Below are positions 14,447 through 22,652 of a stretch of DNA of 64,000 nucleotides, piece by piece. Position 1 is the stretch's first letter, and each line of letters starts with the position of its first letter. The notes beneath the pieces are model-generated. The model saw nothing but the letters and a program-made list of their open reading frames with translations. It had not been told where the DNA came from and did no database searches. A program made the position numbers and the translations under genes. The DNA lies in contig CAMWKZ010000005.1 in the NCBI GenBank assembly GCA_947174945.1, positions 1-64,000 on the forward strand. The letters are read 5' to 3'. The DNA is from an uncultured Prevotellaceae bacterium. GTDB lineage: Bacteria > Bacteroidota > Bacteroidia > Bacteroidales > Bacteroidaceae.

Positions 14447-14737
14447 GTTCCACGCTGAAGATGCGTCTCTGACGCATCGGATGGGTGGGATGACATATAT
14501 TAAAAAGGCGTTTGCTAAGCGCTTTGACTTTGACAGTGTAAGAATCTCGCAAGTTCGGACTATTAGTTGAAGGACAAAGCAACGGTAAATGTCCCGTGGG
14601 ATGATTATATATATAATTAAGGTATATATTTTCGTTCAGCGTGGGGCGTTTGTGTTGCTCGTTTCAAACTAATAGGGCAATGCGAGAGCCTTTACACTGT
14701 GGAGCGAGCGACCGGCATCAGCTCCACGTTCTTTTTG
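14447..14737 (+). ncRNA. Candidate structured RNA (about 290 nt) with own promoter and terminator
   Basis: No protein is encoded here. The 5' end (14447-14459) pairs with 14635-14647 in a 13-bp stem, ten of the pairs uninterrupted Watson-Crick (CCACGCTGAA with TTCAGCGTGG), closing a 200-nt domain. Inside are a perfect hairpin GATGCGTC/GACGCATC (14460-14467, 14471-14478), an AAGGCG/CGCTTT helix near 14510 and a GGAC/GTCC helix near 14572-14593. The 3' part ends in GTGGAGC (14699-14705) with GCTCCAC (14721-14727) followed by GTTCTTTTTG, a rho-independent terminator. It may be an independent small RNA or an attenuator ahead of the LytTR gene. It could belong to a known Bacteroidales RNA motif such as Bacteroidales-1, or be 6S RNA; I cannot decide by eye. 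Confidence 0.6.
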
Positions 14738-14773
14738 TATATAGTCTGCATAATTTGAAAACTAAGAAGAAGT

Positions 14774-15136
14774 ATGAAACCTACTCATTTGTATATAAAT
14801 TTCCGAGATTACTTGTTGAGATTAGATATTGACCATCTTGTCTATTTTGAGGCTGATGGCAATTATACGAACATTGTATCTGCAAACAAGATAAAACACA
14901 CCATAGGCATGACACTATTAAAGATGCAAGAACTTCTTATCGTTTCCTTGGGAGAGAACGCATTGCGTTTTGTTAGAATTGGCAAGAGTCATATTGTCAA
15001 TCTGAATTATATCAACCAGATTGACATTCCCAAACAATTACTTGTGTTAAGCGACGGACATTCATTTATTTTTAAGATTTCAGTATCTAAGGAGGCTCTC
15101 CGTAAGTTGAAAAATATATTAACAAAACAAAAATAA
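14774..15136 (+). CDS. Stand-alone LytTR DNA-binding regulator
   Basis: A 120-residue protein consisting of a single LytTR domain: YFEADGNYTNIVSANK, a GMTL-x3-QELL stretch, RFVRIGKSHIVNLNYINQID and LLVLSDG are the conserved strands. There is no receiver domain, so any signal must come through another partner or through its level. ATG 14774 lies 37 bases after the RNA terminator, so its expression may depend on read-through. As the first protein gene of the FHA/kinase cluster it is the likely local transcription regulator. Confidence 0.82.
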   Translation: MKPTHLYINFRDYLLRLDIDHLVYFEADGNYTNIVSANKIKHTIGMTLLKMQELLIVSLGENALRFVRIGKSHIVNLNYINQIDIPKQLLVLSDGHSFIFKISVSKEALRKLKNILTKQK

Positions 15137-15152
15137 CATATCATATACATTT

Positions 15153-15902
15153 ATGGCAAAAGTAGAAGCCGTAGTAGGCAAAGAAGAAGGTCAGCACAGA
15201 CTTCTTGTAAAGATTGGTTCCAAAGCATTTGCTGTTGGAAATCCTCAAAGTGTTCCTAACACAGTTAGCCGTACCCATTGCAGCTTGTCTGTGGAGTATT
15301 CTGACACTCAAGCCCGTAAGGTGACGAAGATAAAGATTCAGAACCTAAAGTCGCAGAATATAACTTATGTAGATGGGCAGGAAGTGGAAGCTAAGGTTAT
15401 TCAGGAGGATTCACATGTACAACTTGGAAGTGAACGTTATTCGGTTGACTTAAAGCAAGTTATAGATGGTATGAGAAAGTTCCTACCTGCTATGCCTTCT
15501 CCATCTGCGAAAGAATATTTAATCGCTCCTTTAATGAAAATATGGCAAGAGTACGATGAGGAGAAACTGAGAATTTCTGATGAAGCAGCAAGAAATGCGA
15601 ATAGACAGCGCTTGCAAGGAATCTTGTCAATGTCTGGTATGTTAATCGGTTTCATTCCTGGCATTGACCAGACTATTCGTATTGTGATTATAGCCGTCGC
15701 CTTGTTAATTGCCATATACTTTTTCATCAAAGGTTCATCAGACGATACGGTTCAAAGGAAATTGCACGATTTGGATGAAGAATTCCGAAAACGCTATGTT
15801 TGCCCTAATCCTGAATGTCGTCATTTCATGGGCAATATCCCATACGATGTTCTTAGTCAAAACAATGGTTGCTCACATTGTAAATGTAAATATAAGAAGT
15901 AA
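15153..15902 (+). CDS. FHA domain protein with two membrane helices and a zinc ribbon
   Basis: Residues 20-100 form an FHA domain, with the phosphothreonine-binding signature VSRTHCSLSVEY (R-T-H) near 45-56 and a conserved NLKSQNITYVDG; FHA domains bind phosphothreonine peptides. A helical linker follows, then two membrane helices at about 150-190 (GILSMSGMLIGFIPGI and IRIVIIAVALLIAIYFFI), and a C-terminal cytoplasmic ribbon CPNPEC...CSHCKCK near 222-247. The short Arg/Lys linker suggests that both ends face the cytosol. It would place phosphothreonine recognition at the membrane, near the transmembrane kinase and phosphatase of the same cluster. Confidence 0.78.
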   Translation: MAKVEAVVGKEEGQHRLLVKIGSKAFAVGNPQSVPNTVSRTHCSLSVEYSDTQARKVTKIKIQNLKSQNITYVDGQEVEAKVIQEDSHVQLGSERYSVDLKQVIDGMRKFLPAMPSPSAKEYLIAPLMKIWQEYDEEKLRISDEAARNANRQRLQGILSMSGMLIGFIPGIDQTIRIVIIAVALLIAIYFFIKGSSDDTVQRKLHDLDEEFRKRYVCPNPECRHFMGNIPYDVLSQNNGCSHCKCKYKK

Positions 15903-15999
15903 AAAGCTAAGATATACCGAGAATCCAGCATTTCGTAAATAAACAAAGGGTGTTTGCTCAGTATCAGAAGAAACACTGGGTGGTTAATGCAATATGTAG

Positions 16000-16007
16000 T
16001 AATTTTG
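16000..16007 (+). promoter_or_regulatory. Possible internal promoter -7 element
   Basis: TAATTTTG followed by CA matches the -7 consensus and lies 39 bases before the ATG at 16047. No good TTTG box was seen 19-21 bases upstream, so it is weaker than the other promoters. Confidence 0.4.
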
Positions 16008-16046
16008 CACCAGAAAACAAAAAGTCAAACTAAAAACATAAAAACA

Positions 16047-16919
16047 ATGGAAGAAACAATGGTTATGGATGAGCAGCCCATTATGAACGAGAGTAAGAAG
16101 GCTAACAAGGCCAATGCTTGGAAGCAAGTAACAGTCGGTGGTGTTTCAGGTATTGCATTAGGAAGCATATCAACTGCAGCCGTAGCAGCTACGACAAATC
16201 ATCAGACAGAAGAAGGAGAGGCAGAAGATACAACTCTGAGTGGAACGAATGGCGCAGCCCATGTTGATAGCAGCGTCCCTGTTGCACAGGTAAGTGATGA
16301 CATGAGCTTCAGTGAGGCATTTGCCGCTGCACGTGAGCAGGTCGGTTCTGGTGGAGTGTTTGTCTGGCATGGACAGGTTTATAATACTTACACCGCAGAG
16401 GAATGGGACAGCATGACTCCTGCAGAGCACGCAGAGTTTGGTAGCCATGTAAATGTGGTTTACGATGAGCCTGCTCGTGGTACTCAGACAACTACTCAGG
16501 AAGTACCTGCTACTACTCAGGAAGTACCTGTCACTACTCAGGAGGTACCTGTCACTACTCATGAAGCACCTGTCGTAGCTGTTGAGGAGCCAGTTGTAGA
16601 GGTTGAACCTGAGCCGCAGATTGAGGTTTTGGATTACGAGACTCTTACAAATGAAGATGGTAGTCAGGTAGACCTTGCAGTTATTTCTTGTGATGGTCAG
16701 CAGGTAGGGCTTTATGATGTTAATCGGGACGGAATTGCAGATTTGTTAGCTATGGACGAAAATAACGACAATCAAATTACGCCTAATGAGATAGAAGACA
16801 TTTCTGAAGAAGGAATATCAATGCAGCCTTTCCATGATGAGTATATTGCTCAAAATGATTCTTCCCTGCAAGGTCCTGATTACATTAACGACGGTGACGT
16901 TGAATCCTATATGGCATAG
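16047..16919 (+). CDS. Single-pass membrane protein with TTQEVPV repeats and EF-hand loops
   Basis: Function unknown; 290 residues. The start MEETMVMDEQ opens a short polar N-terminal tail, then one small-residue hydrophobic helix at about 30-55 (VTVGGVSGIALGSISTAAVA). Four 7-residue repeats TTQEVP(A/V) follow at about 149-176, then an acidic C-terminal domain. That domain has two Ca-type loops, DVNRDGIADLLA at 224-235 and DENNDNQITPNE at 237-248; the second has all five canonical EF-hand positions. The architecture matches 18425-19204 (polar tail, Ala/Thr helix, Pro/Glu linker, EF-hand tail), so the two are paralogs. The orientation is probably N-in/C-out. An upstream in-frame ATG at 15954 is rejected because it precedes the promoter-like box. 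Confidence 0.6.
   Translation: MEETMVMDEQPIMNESKKANKANAWKQVTVGGVSGIALGSISTAAVAATTNHQTEEGEAEDTTLSGTNGAAHVDSSVPVAQVSDDMSFSEAFAAAREQVGSGGVFVWHGQVYNTYTAEEWDSMTPAEHAEFGSHVNVVYDEPARGTQTTTQEVPATTQEVPVTTQEVPVTTHEAPVVAVEEPVVEVEPEPQIEVLDYETLTNEDGSQVDLAVISCDGQQVGLYDVNRDGIADLLAMDENNDNQITPNEIEDISEEGISMQPFHDEYIAQNDSSLQGPDYINDGDVESYMA
16491..16574 (+). repeat. Four 21-nt tandem repeats inside a membrane-protein gene
   Basis: Four consecutive units of ACTACTCAGGAAGTACCTG plus two variable bases encode TTQEVPA, TTQEVPV, TTQEVPV and TTHEAPV. The middle units differ by only one or two bases, so the number may vary between strains. It forms the extracytoplasmic stalk. Confidence 0.85.
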
Positions 16920-16923
16920 CAAT

Positions 16924-17973
16924 ATGAAAAAGACTCTATTATCAATAGCATTGTCAATTGCCTCCATTTGTGGAGTTTCTGCCCACGACTTTATGATTAC
17001 TCAGAATGGACAGAAAATTTATTTTAACATTACAGACTCAAAGAAACAGACTGTTGAAGTTACATACGGAGGAAGCATGACTGACAAAAGTGCTGTGAAG
17101 CCACACGGGAAAGTCGAAATTCCTGCTAAGGTTCTGCATTTTCAGAAAGTGTACAGTGTGACAGCAATAGGTAAGAAGGCATTTGCTAATGCGACGGAAC
17201 TCACAGCTATTGTCCTCCCTGGTGGAATAACGGAAATCAAAGACTTTGCATTTGAGAATTGTTCAAAACTTAGCAGTGTCATCATGCCTGGGACACAGGT
17301 GAAGTTTGGTCAAGGAACATTCTTTCTCTGTTCTGAAATTGAGAATGTCACTTTTGGTTCTGACTGGATCCAAATTGACCTTGCCGTATTCAGATGGGCG
17401 GATAAGATGAAAGAAATTACTATTCCTGCAAAGGTGAAAAAGATATACAATATCAATAGTCTTAAGGGTCTTAAATCAGTTACTATAGATAAAAATAATA
17501 GTCAGTATTCAAGTATTGACGGTGTAGTTTACACAAAGGATGCAAAGGTGCTTCTTGCTTGTCCTTTGGCTTATGAGGGAGATATAAAGGTAGCAGACAA
17601 TACGACTGTCATCAAAGCAGGAGCAATGTTGAATTGTACAGGTATCACAGCAATAGATTTACCCGAAACGTTGGAAAAGTTCTCTTTCAGGGAGTTCTGC
17701 AAGATGGCGCAATTGCAAACCATGAATATACGTAACACAACACCTGTAATAACGGCAAAAAATAAGGCTGGAGGGGTTCTTGTGCTACAGGTTGCGAATC
17801 CTAAGGTAAAGGTAAATGTCCCAATGGTTTCATTGAAGGATTACAAGAAGGCACTTGTGACAACCGAAGGTGAATATATGGAGAACTCACCAAAGGCAAC
17901 GATTCCTTATTTTGTAAAATCAACAGAAATGATAACTAAAAAGAACTTATCAGGTGTAAAGTCTTTCCAATAA
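16924..17973 (+). CDS. Secreted BspA-like leucine-rich repeat protein
   Basis: A 349-residue protein with a clear signal peptide (residues 1-20, ending GVSAHD). The mature part has LRR_5/TpLRR-type repeats: VTAIGKKAFANATELTAIVL, GGITEIKDFAFENCSKLSSV, then TFFLCSEIENVTF, and GAMLNCTGITAIDLPETL. Repeats of this type mediate protein binding at the cell surface. It lies 4 bases after the preceding membrane-protein gene, in one operon. ATG 16924 was preferred because it gives the signal peptide. No sorting tail is visible. Confidence 0.75.
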   Translation: MKKTLLSIALSIASICGVSAHDFMITQNGQKIYFNITDSKKQTVEVTYGGSMTDKSAVKPHGKVEIPAKVLHFQKVYSVTAIGKKAFANATELTAIVLPGGITEIKDFAFENCSKLSSVIMPGTQVKFGQGTFFLCSEIENVTFGSDWIQIDLAVFRWADKMKEITIPAKVKKIYNINSLKGLKSVTIDKNNSQYSSIDGVVYTKDAKVLLACPLAYEGDIKVADNTTVIKAGAMLNCTGITAIDLPETLEKFSFREFCKMAQLQTMNIRNTTPVITAKNKAGGVLVLQVANPKVKVNVPMVSLKDYKKALVTTEGEYMENSPKATIPYFVKSTEMITKKNLSGVKSFQ

Positions 17974-17980
17974 CATTAAT

Positions 17981-18403
17981 ATGAAAAAGTCAGTAATTTT
18001 GGTACTTTTGTGTACAATTGTAGGATTTGGACAAACATACGCACAGACAAAGGCCGATACAATAAAAGTCCAAGTCAAGATAAAGGAGCTTAAGCAAACA
18101 GAGCTTACATTAAAGAAACGTATTGAGACTGAGGATAAAAAACGTAATCGGACAATCGAGGGTGTATCAGAAATCAGTATGAGTGATATCAATGAGCGTC
18201 AGGATTCAATTTGCTTAGGCCTACGTTCCCAGTTAGTAGACGTTCAACTTCAGGTAAAAGAACTCGAACTTTCAATTAAGCCAGTTACACTTACTCCAGA
18301 ACAGGCGGCGGCCAATCTCCATCAGGGACTAAGTACGATTCCTGCTGCAAGCAGCAATTCTGGGAAACCGACTAAAACTTTAAAAAAGCAAACAAAGAAA
18401 TAA
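17981..18403 (+). CDS. Small secreted coiled-coil protein, unknown function
   Basis: A 140-residue exported protein: signal peptide to about residue 21 (GFGQTYAQ), then a Lys/Glu-rich helical region at about 25-105 with heptad-like Leu/Ile/Val spacing (VQVKIKELKQTELTLKKRIE and QLVDVQLQVKELELS), and a Lys/Ser/Thr-rich tail. It starts 7 bases after the LRR gene, so it belongs to the same operon. It may be a periplasmic scaffold; no family recognised. Confidence 0.6.
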   Translation: MKKSVILVLLCTIVGFGQTYAQTKADTIKVQVKIKELKQTELTLKKRIETEDKKRNRTIEGVSEISMSDINERQDSICLGLRSQLVDVQLQVKELELSIKPVTLTPEQAAANLHQGLSTIPAASSNSGKPTKTLKKQTKK

Positions 18404-18424
18404 TAACTCAAAAAGCAATTACTT

Positions 18425-19204
18425 ATGTATAACGAAGAGACCGTACTTGACAATCAAATGAACAATAGCGAAGAAACTGTTGTCAATAATATTCAGAAGA
18501 ATAACTCTGCCAAAAAGACTGAAGAGACAAAGAAAGCTAAATCTAATAATGGAAAGCGTGTTGCAGCAGTTGTTGCAGGTACGGCAGCAACTGCAGCTTC
18601 TGCTGCCGCAGCTGGTATGTATTTTATGAATAATGATGGTGAAGAGGTTGAAGCTGAAACCCTTTCAGAGGAACCAGTTGCCGAGCCTGCGACTTATAGT
18701 TCAACTCATACGAATCCTAATCTTCAGTCACAGCCATCTCCTGAACCACAGCCGACCCCAGAACCTTCTCCAGAGCCAGAACCAACTCCATCTCCAGAAC
18801 CACAACCAAACCCAGAGCCTTCTCCTGAGCCTGACCCAGGCGTGGTAGTTACAGACCCAGACGTTGAAATTCTTGGAGTTGAAGTACTCCATACAGAAAA
18901 TGGTGATGTAACTCTTGGTGGAATGACTGTAAATGGTGAGGAGTATGTACTTATTGATGTTGATGGTGGCGACTTTGATGTTGCATGGCATGATGACAAT
19001 CATGATTCACAGATACAAGAAACAGAGCTGATAGATATAAGTGGTGACCATGTCTCTGTCAGTGATTTTGCCCAGGCCGCTAATCATGATAACGCCGATA
19101 GTACCAATCCTAATGAGAACTTAATCTCCGAGAATGATATGGACCCTATGGATGCTGATGAGATTGATTACATGGATACTTCCGACACATCGGGACTCGT
19201 ATGA
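18425..19204 (+). CDS. Single-pass membrane protein with Pro/Glu stalk and EF-hand loop
   Basis: A 259-residue paralog of the protein at 16047. The N-terminal tail has MYNEETVLDN and NSEETVVNN, two EET-type sites suited to threonine phosphorylation. A basic stretch and an Ala-rich membrane helix follow at about 41-66 (VAAVVAGTAATAASAAAAGM). A stalk of PEP/PSPEPQPTPE repeats spans about 95-138, and the acidic C-terminal domain contains a canonical EF-hand loop at residues 190-201 (DDNHDSQIQETE). The likely orientation is N-in/C-out. Function unknown. Its pairing with kinase, phosphatase and FHA genes suggests that the cytosolic tail is the phosphorylated element. Confidence 0.6.
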   Translation: MYNEETVLDNQMNNSEETVVNNIQKNNSAKKTEETKKAKSNNGKRVAAVVAGTAATAASAAAAGMYFMNNDGEEVEAETLSEEPVAEPATYSSTHTNPNLQSQPSPEPQPTPEPSPEPEPTPSPEPQPNPEPSPEPDPGVVVTDPDVEILGVEVLHTENGDVTLGGMTVNGEEYVLIDVDGGDFDVAWHDDNHDSQIQETELIDISGDHVSVSDFAQAANHDNADSTNPNENLISENDMDPMDADEIDYMDTSDTSGLV

Positions 19205-19226
19205 TATATTACTAAAAATAAAGGAC

Positions 19227-19949
19227 ATGAATTTCTTAAAGACTATAATTTGTACTATCGTTTTTTCTAGCATGGTAATTACGGCAGATGCAAAGACCTA
19301 TCTCGTGGCTGTTGGGGTAAGTGACTATCCTGGTACTGATATGGATTTGTGCTTGCCTGCAAATGATGCGGCAACAATACAATATGTCTATTCAAAGAAT
19401 TCAAATGCCGAGAGTATATTGCTAACCAACGGCAATGCGACTAAGAGTGCTGTGTTGTCGAAACTTCGCACTACATTTGCCAAGGCTTCTGAGAACGACA
19501 TCGTTATTTTCTTTTTTAGCGGTCACGGCTCCAAAGGTGCTTTCTGTGCATACGATGCACAGATTGCGTATGCAGAAATAAGACAAGTCATGGCATCAAG
19601 CAAAGCAAGAAACAAGATGATTTTTGCTGATGCATGTTTCTCTGGCAAAATGCGTGGGAACAGGAGAAATACAGCCGAACAAGCGTTTAATAAATATAAT
19701 ATCATGCTGTTCTTGTCTTCAAGAGGCAACGAAACATCTATAGAGAGTATGGATATGAAGAACGGATTTTTCACATCTTGCCTTCAAAAGGGACTTCGGG
19801 GAGGGGCCGATGCCAACAGAGATAGGACAATAACTGCAAAGGAACTATTTAATTATGTCAGCAATGGTGTAAGGAAGTTGTCTGATAATGAACAACATCC
19901 TGTTATGTGGGGCAAGTTCAGTGACAACATGACTGTTATGAAATGGTAA
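19227..19949 (+). CDS. Exported caspase-like cysteine protease (peptidase C14)
   Basis: A 240-residue protein with a signal peptide (residues 1-25, ending ITADAK), so it is expected in the periplasm or outside. The caspase fold is complete: TYLVAVGVSDYPG strand, a DAATI helix, FFFSGHGSKG with catalytic H100 and FADACFSGKMRG with catalytic C137. Near the end, residues 195-206 (DANRDRTITAKE) form a canonical EF-hand loop followed by LFNYVS. Bacterial caspase-like enzymes (metacaspase/orthocaspase relatives) cleave after basic or acidic residues; its target is unknown, but the neighbouring exported proteins are candidates. ATG 19227 gives the signal peptide. Confidence 0.85.
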   Translation: MNFLKTIICTIVFSSMVITADAKTYLVAVGVSDYPGTDMDLCLPANDAATIQYVYSKNSNAESILLTNGNATKSAVLSKLRTTFAKASENDIVIFFFSGHGSKGAFCAYDAQIAYAEIRQVMASSKARNKMIFADACFSGKMRGNRRNTAEQAFNKYNIMLFLSSRGNETSIESMDMKNGFFTSCLQKGLRGGADANRDRTITAKELFNYVSNGVRKLSDNEQHPVMWGKFSDNMTVMKW

Positions 19950-19963
19950 GACCGAACAAAATA

Positions 19964-20536
19964 ATGGAACAATTTATTCAAATTAAATGTCCCTTTTGCG
20001 GGGCTGTTCTTAAAGTAAGACAGCAGGCAGGTTTAGAGAAAGCATCTATAACCTGCCCAGTGTGTAAGAGGAAATCTTTGTTTTGCGATTACGTAAATAA
20101 AAATAGTGAGGAAACAGAACTTCCAGAAAGTTTTAAGTCTGCACAAAATAGCGAGGAAACTGAAATTGTTGGTGCCGTCAATATGACAATCGGTTGTCTG
20201 GTAGAGAAATCGGGACAGCGCTGGCCTTTGCACTCGGGGGTTAATACGATAGGACGAAAGTTGCAATCTGACTCCCAACAGGTGGAAATTGCGATTTCAG
20301 ACTATACTGGTGAGCGAAAGATGAGTCGCAGTCATGCGAAAATTGAAGTTATACGTCAGGCTAATGGTAGTTGTAAGCATGTTTTATATAACTGGCAAAA
20401 TAGGAACCGCACCTGTGTGGGCGGTGAGCCTCTCGAAACTGGAGACAGAATAGTACTGCATAGTGGCATGGTAATAAAGTTTGCCAATGTTGATGTAACA
20501 TTTGTGATTGAAGACCCAGAAGCCACGACAATCTGA
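19964..20536 (+). CDS. Zinc-ribbon FHA domain protein
   Basis: A 190-residue cytosolic protein. An N-terminal zinc ribbon (CPFCG...CPVCKRK) leads into a linker with two copies of NSEETE (SEETELPE and SEETEIVG) and then a C-terminal FHA domain containing NTIGRKLQ, MSRSHAKIEVI (R-S-H) and the NRTCVGGEPLETGDRI stretch. The linker sites recall the N-terminal phosphothreonine switch of GarA/OdhI-type FHA proteins, so intramolecular binding after phosphorylation is plausible. An ATG at 19943 overlapping the caspase stop is an alternative start adding 7 residues. It is followed directly by the PP2C gene. Confidence 0.8.
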   Translation: MEQFIQIKCPFCGAVLKVRQQAGLEKASITCPVCKRKSLFCDYVNKNSEETELPESFKSAQNSEETEIVGAVNMTIGCLVEKSGQRWPLHSGVNTIGRKLQSDSQQVEIAISDYTGERKMSRSHAKIEVIRQANGSCKHVLYNWQNRNRTCVGGEPLETGDRIVLHSGMVIKFANVDVTFVIEDPEATTI

Positions 20537-20546
20537 CATACAAGTT

Positions 20547-21617
20547 ATGGAATATAAACTTAAAGCATTGTCCATTTATGAATATGGGCAAAGAAAAGAT
20601 AAAGAGGGAAATCCACATCAAGAAGACTGGCTCTATCCGGCATTAGGTGACATCAACAGCGAGAGGGACAGGCTTTTCATTTTGTGTGATGGCATGGGCG
20701 GACATGTTGCCGGCGAGGTTGCAAGTGCCACTGTTTGCGAGGCAATGAGCCAAACGATAACCTCTGCACTTGAAAAAGGAGAAAAATTCTCAGAAGATCT
20801 GTTGGTAAAGGCCATTGATGCGGCATATAATCTTTTGGACGAAAGAAATATGAGTGAGGATGCCCAAAAGAAGATGGGCACGACCATGACTTTCCTGATG
20901 TTCCATGAAGATGGTTTCACTATTGCCCATATCGGAGACAGCCGAGTGTATCACATTAGGCCAAATACAGGCAAGAAGGATGATATTATTTTCCAAACTA
21001 TAGACCATTCTTTAGTGAATGACTTGTTGAAAATAGGGGAGCTGACTCCTGAAGAAGCCAAAGCATATCCGCAGAAGAATGTAATCACACGCGCCATGCA
21101 ACCCAATCTGGAGCACAGGCATAAGGCTGATATTATTACGAAAAAGAACGTTAGGCCTGGTGATTATTTTTATATGTGCTCTGATGGTATGTTAGAGCAG
21201 ACAAGTAATGATAATCTGTGTTTCATATTGAATAATGATGTTTCAGACGAGGAGAAAAGGGATATGCTCATCAGGGTTTCTAAGAACAATAAGGACAATC
21301 ACTCTGCGCACCTGATTCATATTCTTGACGTTCAGCCGCAATCTAAAATAGAGGAAGAACCTGTCCCTGTACTGTCTGGCTCAATGGCAGCGGATGATGA
21401 AGAGTTCGTTAATCCAGAATTTGATGATTCAAAAAATCCTAATGATAGAGGTCACAATAAAATTATGTGGAGAATCTTTGTGTGCATTGCAGTTGCAATA
21501 TTCGCAATTTGCGGTGTATTATTTATGAATAGTCCTGAAAAAGAAGAAATTAAAAAAGGAAACATCCAAAGTTTCGAAAGTGAGGACACAATACAATCTG
21601 CTGAAACAAATATGTAA
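20547..21617 (+). CDS. PP2C-family Ser/Thr phosphatase with C-terminal membrane helix
   Basis: A 356-residue metal-dependent phosphatase that would reverse phosphorylation by the kinase at 22653. Residues 1-255 contain the PP2C motifs: QEDW near 30, ILCDGMGGHVAGEVAS near 50-65, KKMGTTMTFLMF near 115, HIGDSRVYHIR near 138-148, MCSDGMLEQ near 215 and a final DNHSA. One membrane helix follows at about 313-333 (IMWRIFVCIAVAIFAICGVLF), then a short Glu/Ser-rich outer tail. ATG 20547 lies 10 bases after the FHA gene. The enzyme domain faces the cytosol by this topology. Confidence 0.88.
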   Translation: MEYKLKALSIYEYGQRKDKEGNPHQEDWLYPALGDINSERDRLFILCDGMGGHVAGEVASATVCEAMSQTITSALEKGEKFSEDLLVKAIDAAYNLLDERNMSEDAQKKMGTTMTFLMFHEDGFTIAHIGDSRVYHIRPNTGKKDDIIFQTIDHSLVNDLLKIGELTPEEAKAYPQKNVITRAMQPNLEHRHKADIITKKNVRPGDYFYMCSDGMLEQTSNDNLCFILNNDVSDEEKRDMLIRVSKNNKDNHSAHLIHILDVQPQSKIEEEPVPVLSGSMAADDEEFVNPEFDDSKNPNDRGHNKIMWRIFVCIAVAIFAICGVLFMNSPEKEEIKKGNIQSFESEDTIQSAETNM

Positions 21618-21657
21618 AATTTAGATAATCTTAGAAAGTCAAAATCAAATAGAGTCA

Positions 21658-22590
21658 ATGAAAAGAATATTGTTTCTCCTTCTCCTGTCTGTTTTCTCCT
21701 ATGTTTTGATAGCCCAGACAGGGCCAAGTAAGAAGTGTCCGATGTGTGGTTTGTCCATGGCGCAATGTCAGTACAAGGGCAAGCACCCCAAGTGTTCCAC
21801 TTGTGGCAAGTTATTAACGGAGTGTCAGTATAAAGGCAATCATCCCAAGTGTTCTACCTGTGGCGAGTTGCTAACGCAATGCCAATATAAGGGCAAGCAC
21901 CCAAAATGCTCCACTTGTGGCAAGTTGTTAACGCAGTGTCAGTACAAGGGCAATCATCCTAAGTGTTCCACTTGCGGCAAATTGTTGACGGAATGTCAGT
22001 ACGGTGGTAATCACGGTACTATAAACGGTCACGAATGGGTAGACTTGGGGTTGTCTGTAAAATGGGCTACTTGTAACGTTGGGGCGGGCAGTCCCAGCGA
22101 CTATGGCGGCTACTACGCTTGGGGCGAGACGCAGCCTAAGTCACGCTATGACTGGGACAACAGCTTTGACTGCCTTGATGATAAGGGGGATAGCTGGGGC
22201 ACATACAAAGTTGACGGTCAAAAGCAGATAGCTCCGACCAGCGGTCACGACACTGCGCGTGAGAACTGGGGCGGTAGATGGCGTATGCCTACAGATGCCG
22301 AGAATGAGGAACTCTGTAAGAAGTGTAAATGGATATGGACAATCCGAGGTGACCATAATGGCTATATCGTTACTGGTCCAAATGGGAACAGCATCTTCCT
22401 TCCTGCTGCTGGCATTCGGAACGGGATGGACTCCTACTACGTGGGTGAGGGCGGTGCCTATTGGTCGAGTACTCTTAGTTTGCTTGGCTCCTACGGCGCC
22501 CGTTATCTGAGCTTTGTTAGTAGTGGCGACCACGGCACGTACGATAGCTACCGTTGCTTCGGCAAAAGTGTTCGTCCTGTTGCAGACTAA
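21658..22590 (+). CDS. Secreted FISUMP-like protein with five Cys-rich 19-residue repeats
   Basis: A 310-residue exported protein with a signal peptide (residues 1-20, ending LIAQ). Residues 26-120 are five tandem 19-residue units of the form KCSTCGKLLTECQYKGNHP, each with three cysteines, which could bind metal or form disulfides. The C-terminal FISUMP-like domain has HEWVDLGLSVKWATCNVG, SDYGGYYAWGET, NWGGRWRMPT, GPNGNSIFLPAAG and GKSVRPVAD. It is a near-duplicate of 24137-24940 in signal peptide, domain and both flanks. It lies 40 bases after the PP2C gene. Surface exposure likely; function unknown. Confidence 0.72.
   Translation: MKRILFLLLLSVFSYVLIAQTGPSKKCPMCGLSMAQCQYKGKHPKCSTCGKLLTECQYKGNHPKCSTCGELLTQCQYKGKHPKCSTCGKLLTQCQYKGNHPKCSTCGKLLTECQYGGNHGTINGHEWVDLGLSVKWATCNVGAGSPSDYGGYYAWGETQPKSRYDWDNSFDCLDDKGDSWGTYKVDGQKQIAPTSGHDTARENWGGRWRMPTDAENEELCKKCKWIWTIRGDHNGYIVTGPNGNSIFLPAAGIRNGMDSYYVGEGGAYWSSTLSLLGSYGARYLSFVSSGDHGTYDSYRCFGKSVRPVAD
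21733..22017 (+). repeat. Five 57-nt coding tandem repeats
   Basis: Five in-frame units of 57 bases encode the Cys-rich 19-residue repeats of the preceding entry. Units 2 to 5 are nearly identical at the DNA level, so slippage could change the number. The paralog at 24137 keeps only one unit before a Pro-rich linker. Confidence 0.85.
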
Positions 22591-22652
22591 CGCACCGCGC
22601 AGTTGTAGGATTATTTGATTTATTAACAACAAATATCATATAGTATAAACAC

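Noticed and set aside
14641..14832. Possible 63-residue protein in the structured-RNA region
   Set aside because: Overlaps the terminator hairpin and the LytTR start in another frame, with no ribosome site and no resemblance to a protein family.
18724..19003. Ser/Gly-rich minus-strand frames of 91 codons
   Set aside because: They mirror the Pro/Glu repeat stalk of the plus-strand membrane protein and are composition artefacts.
21733..22017. Regular repeats that could suggest a CRISPR array
   Set aside because: Units are 57-base, in frame, without unique spacers, and encode a Cys-rich protein repeat; no cas genes are present.
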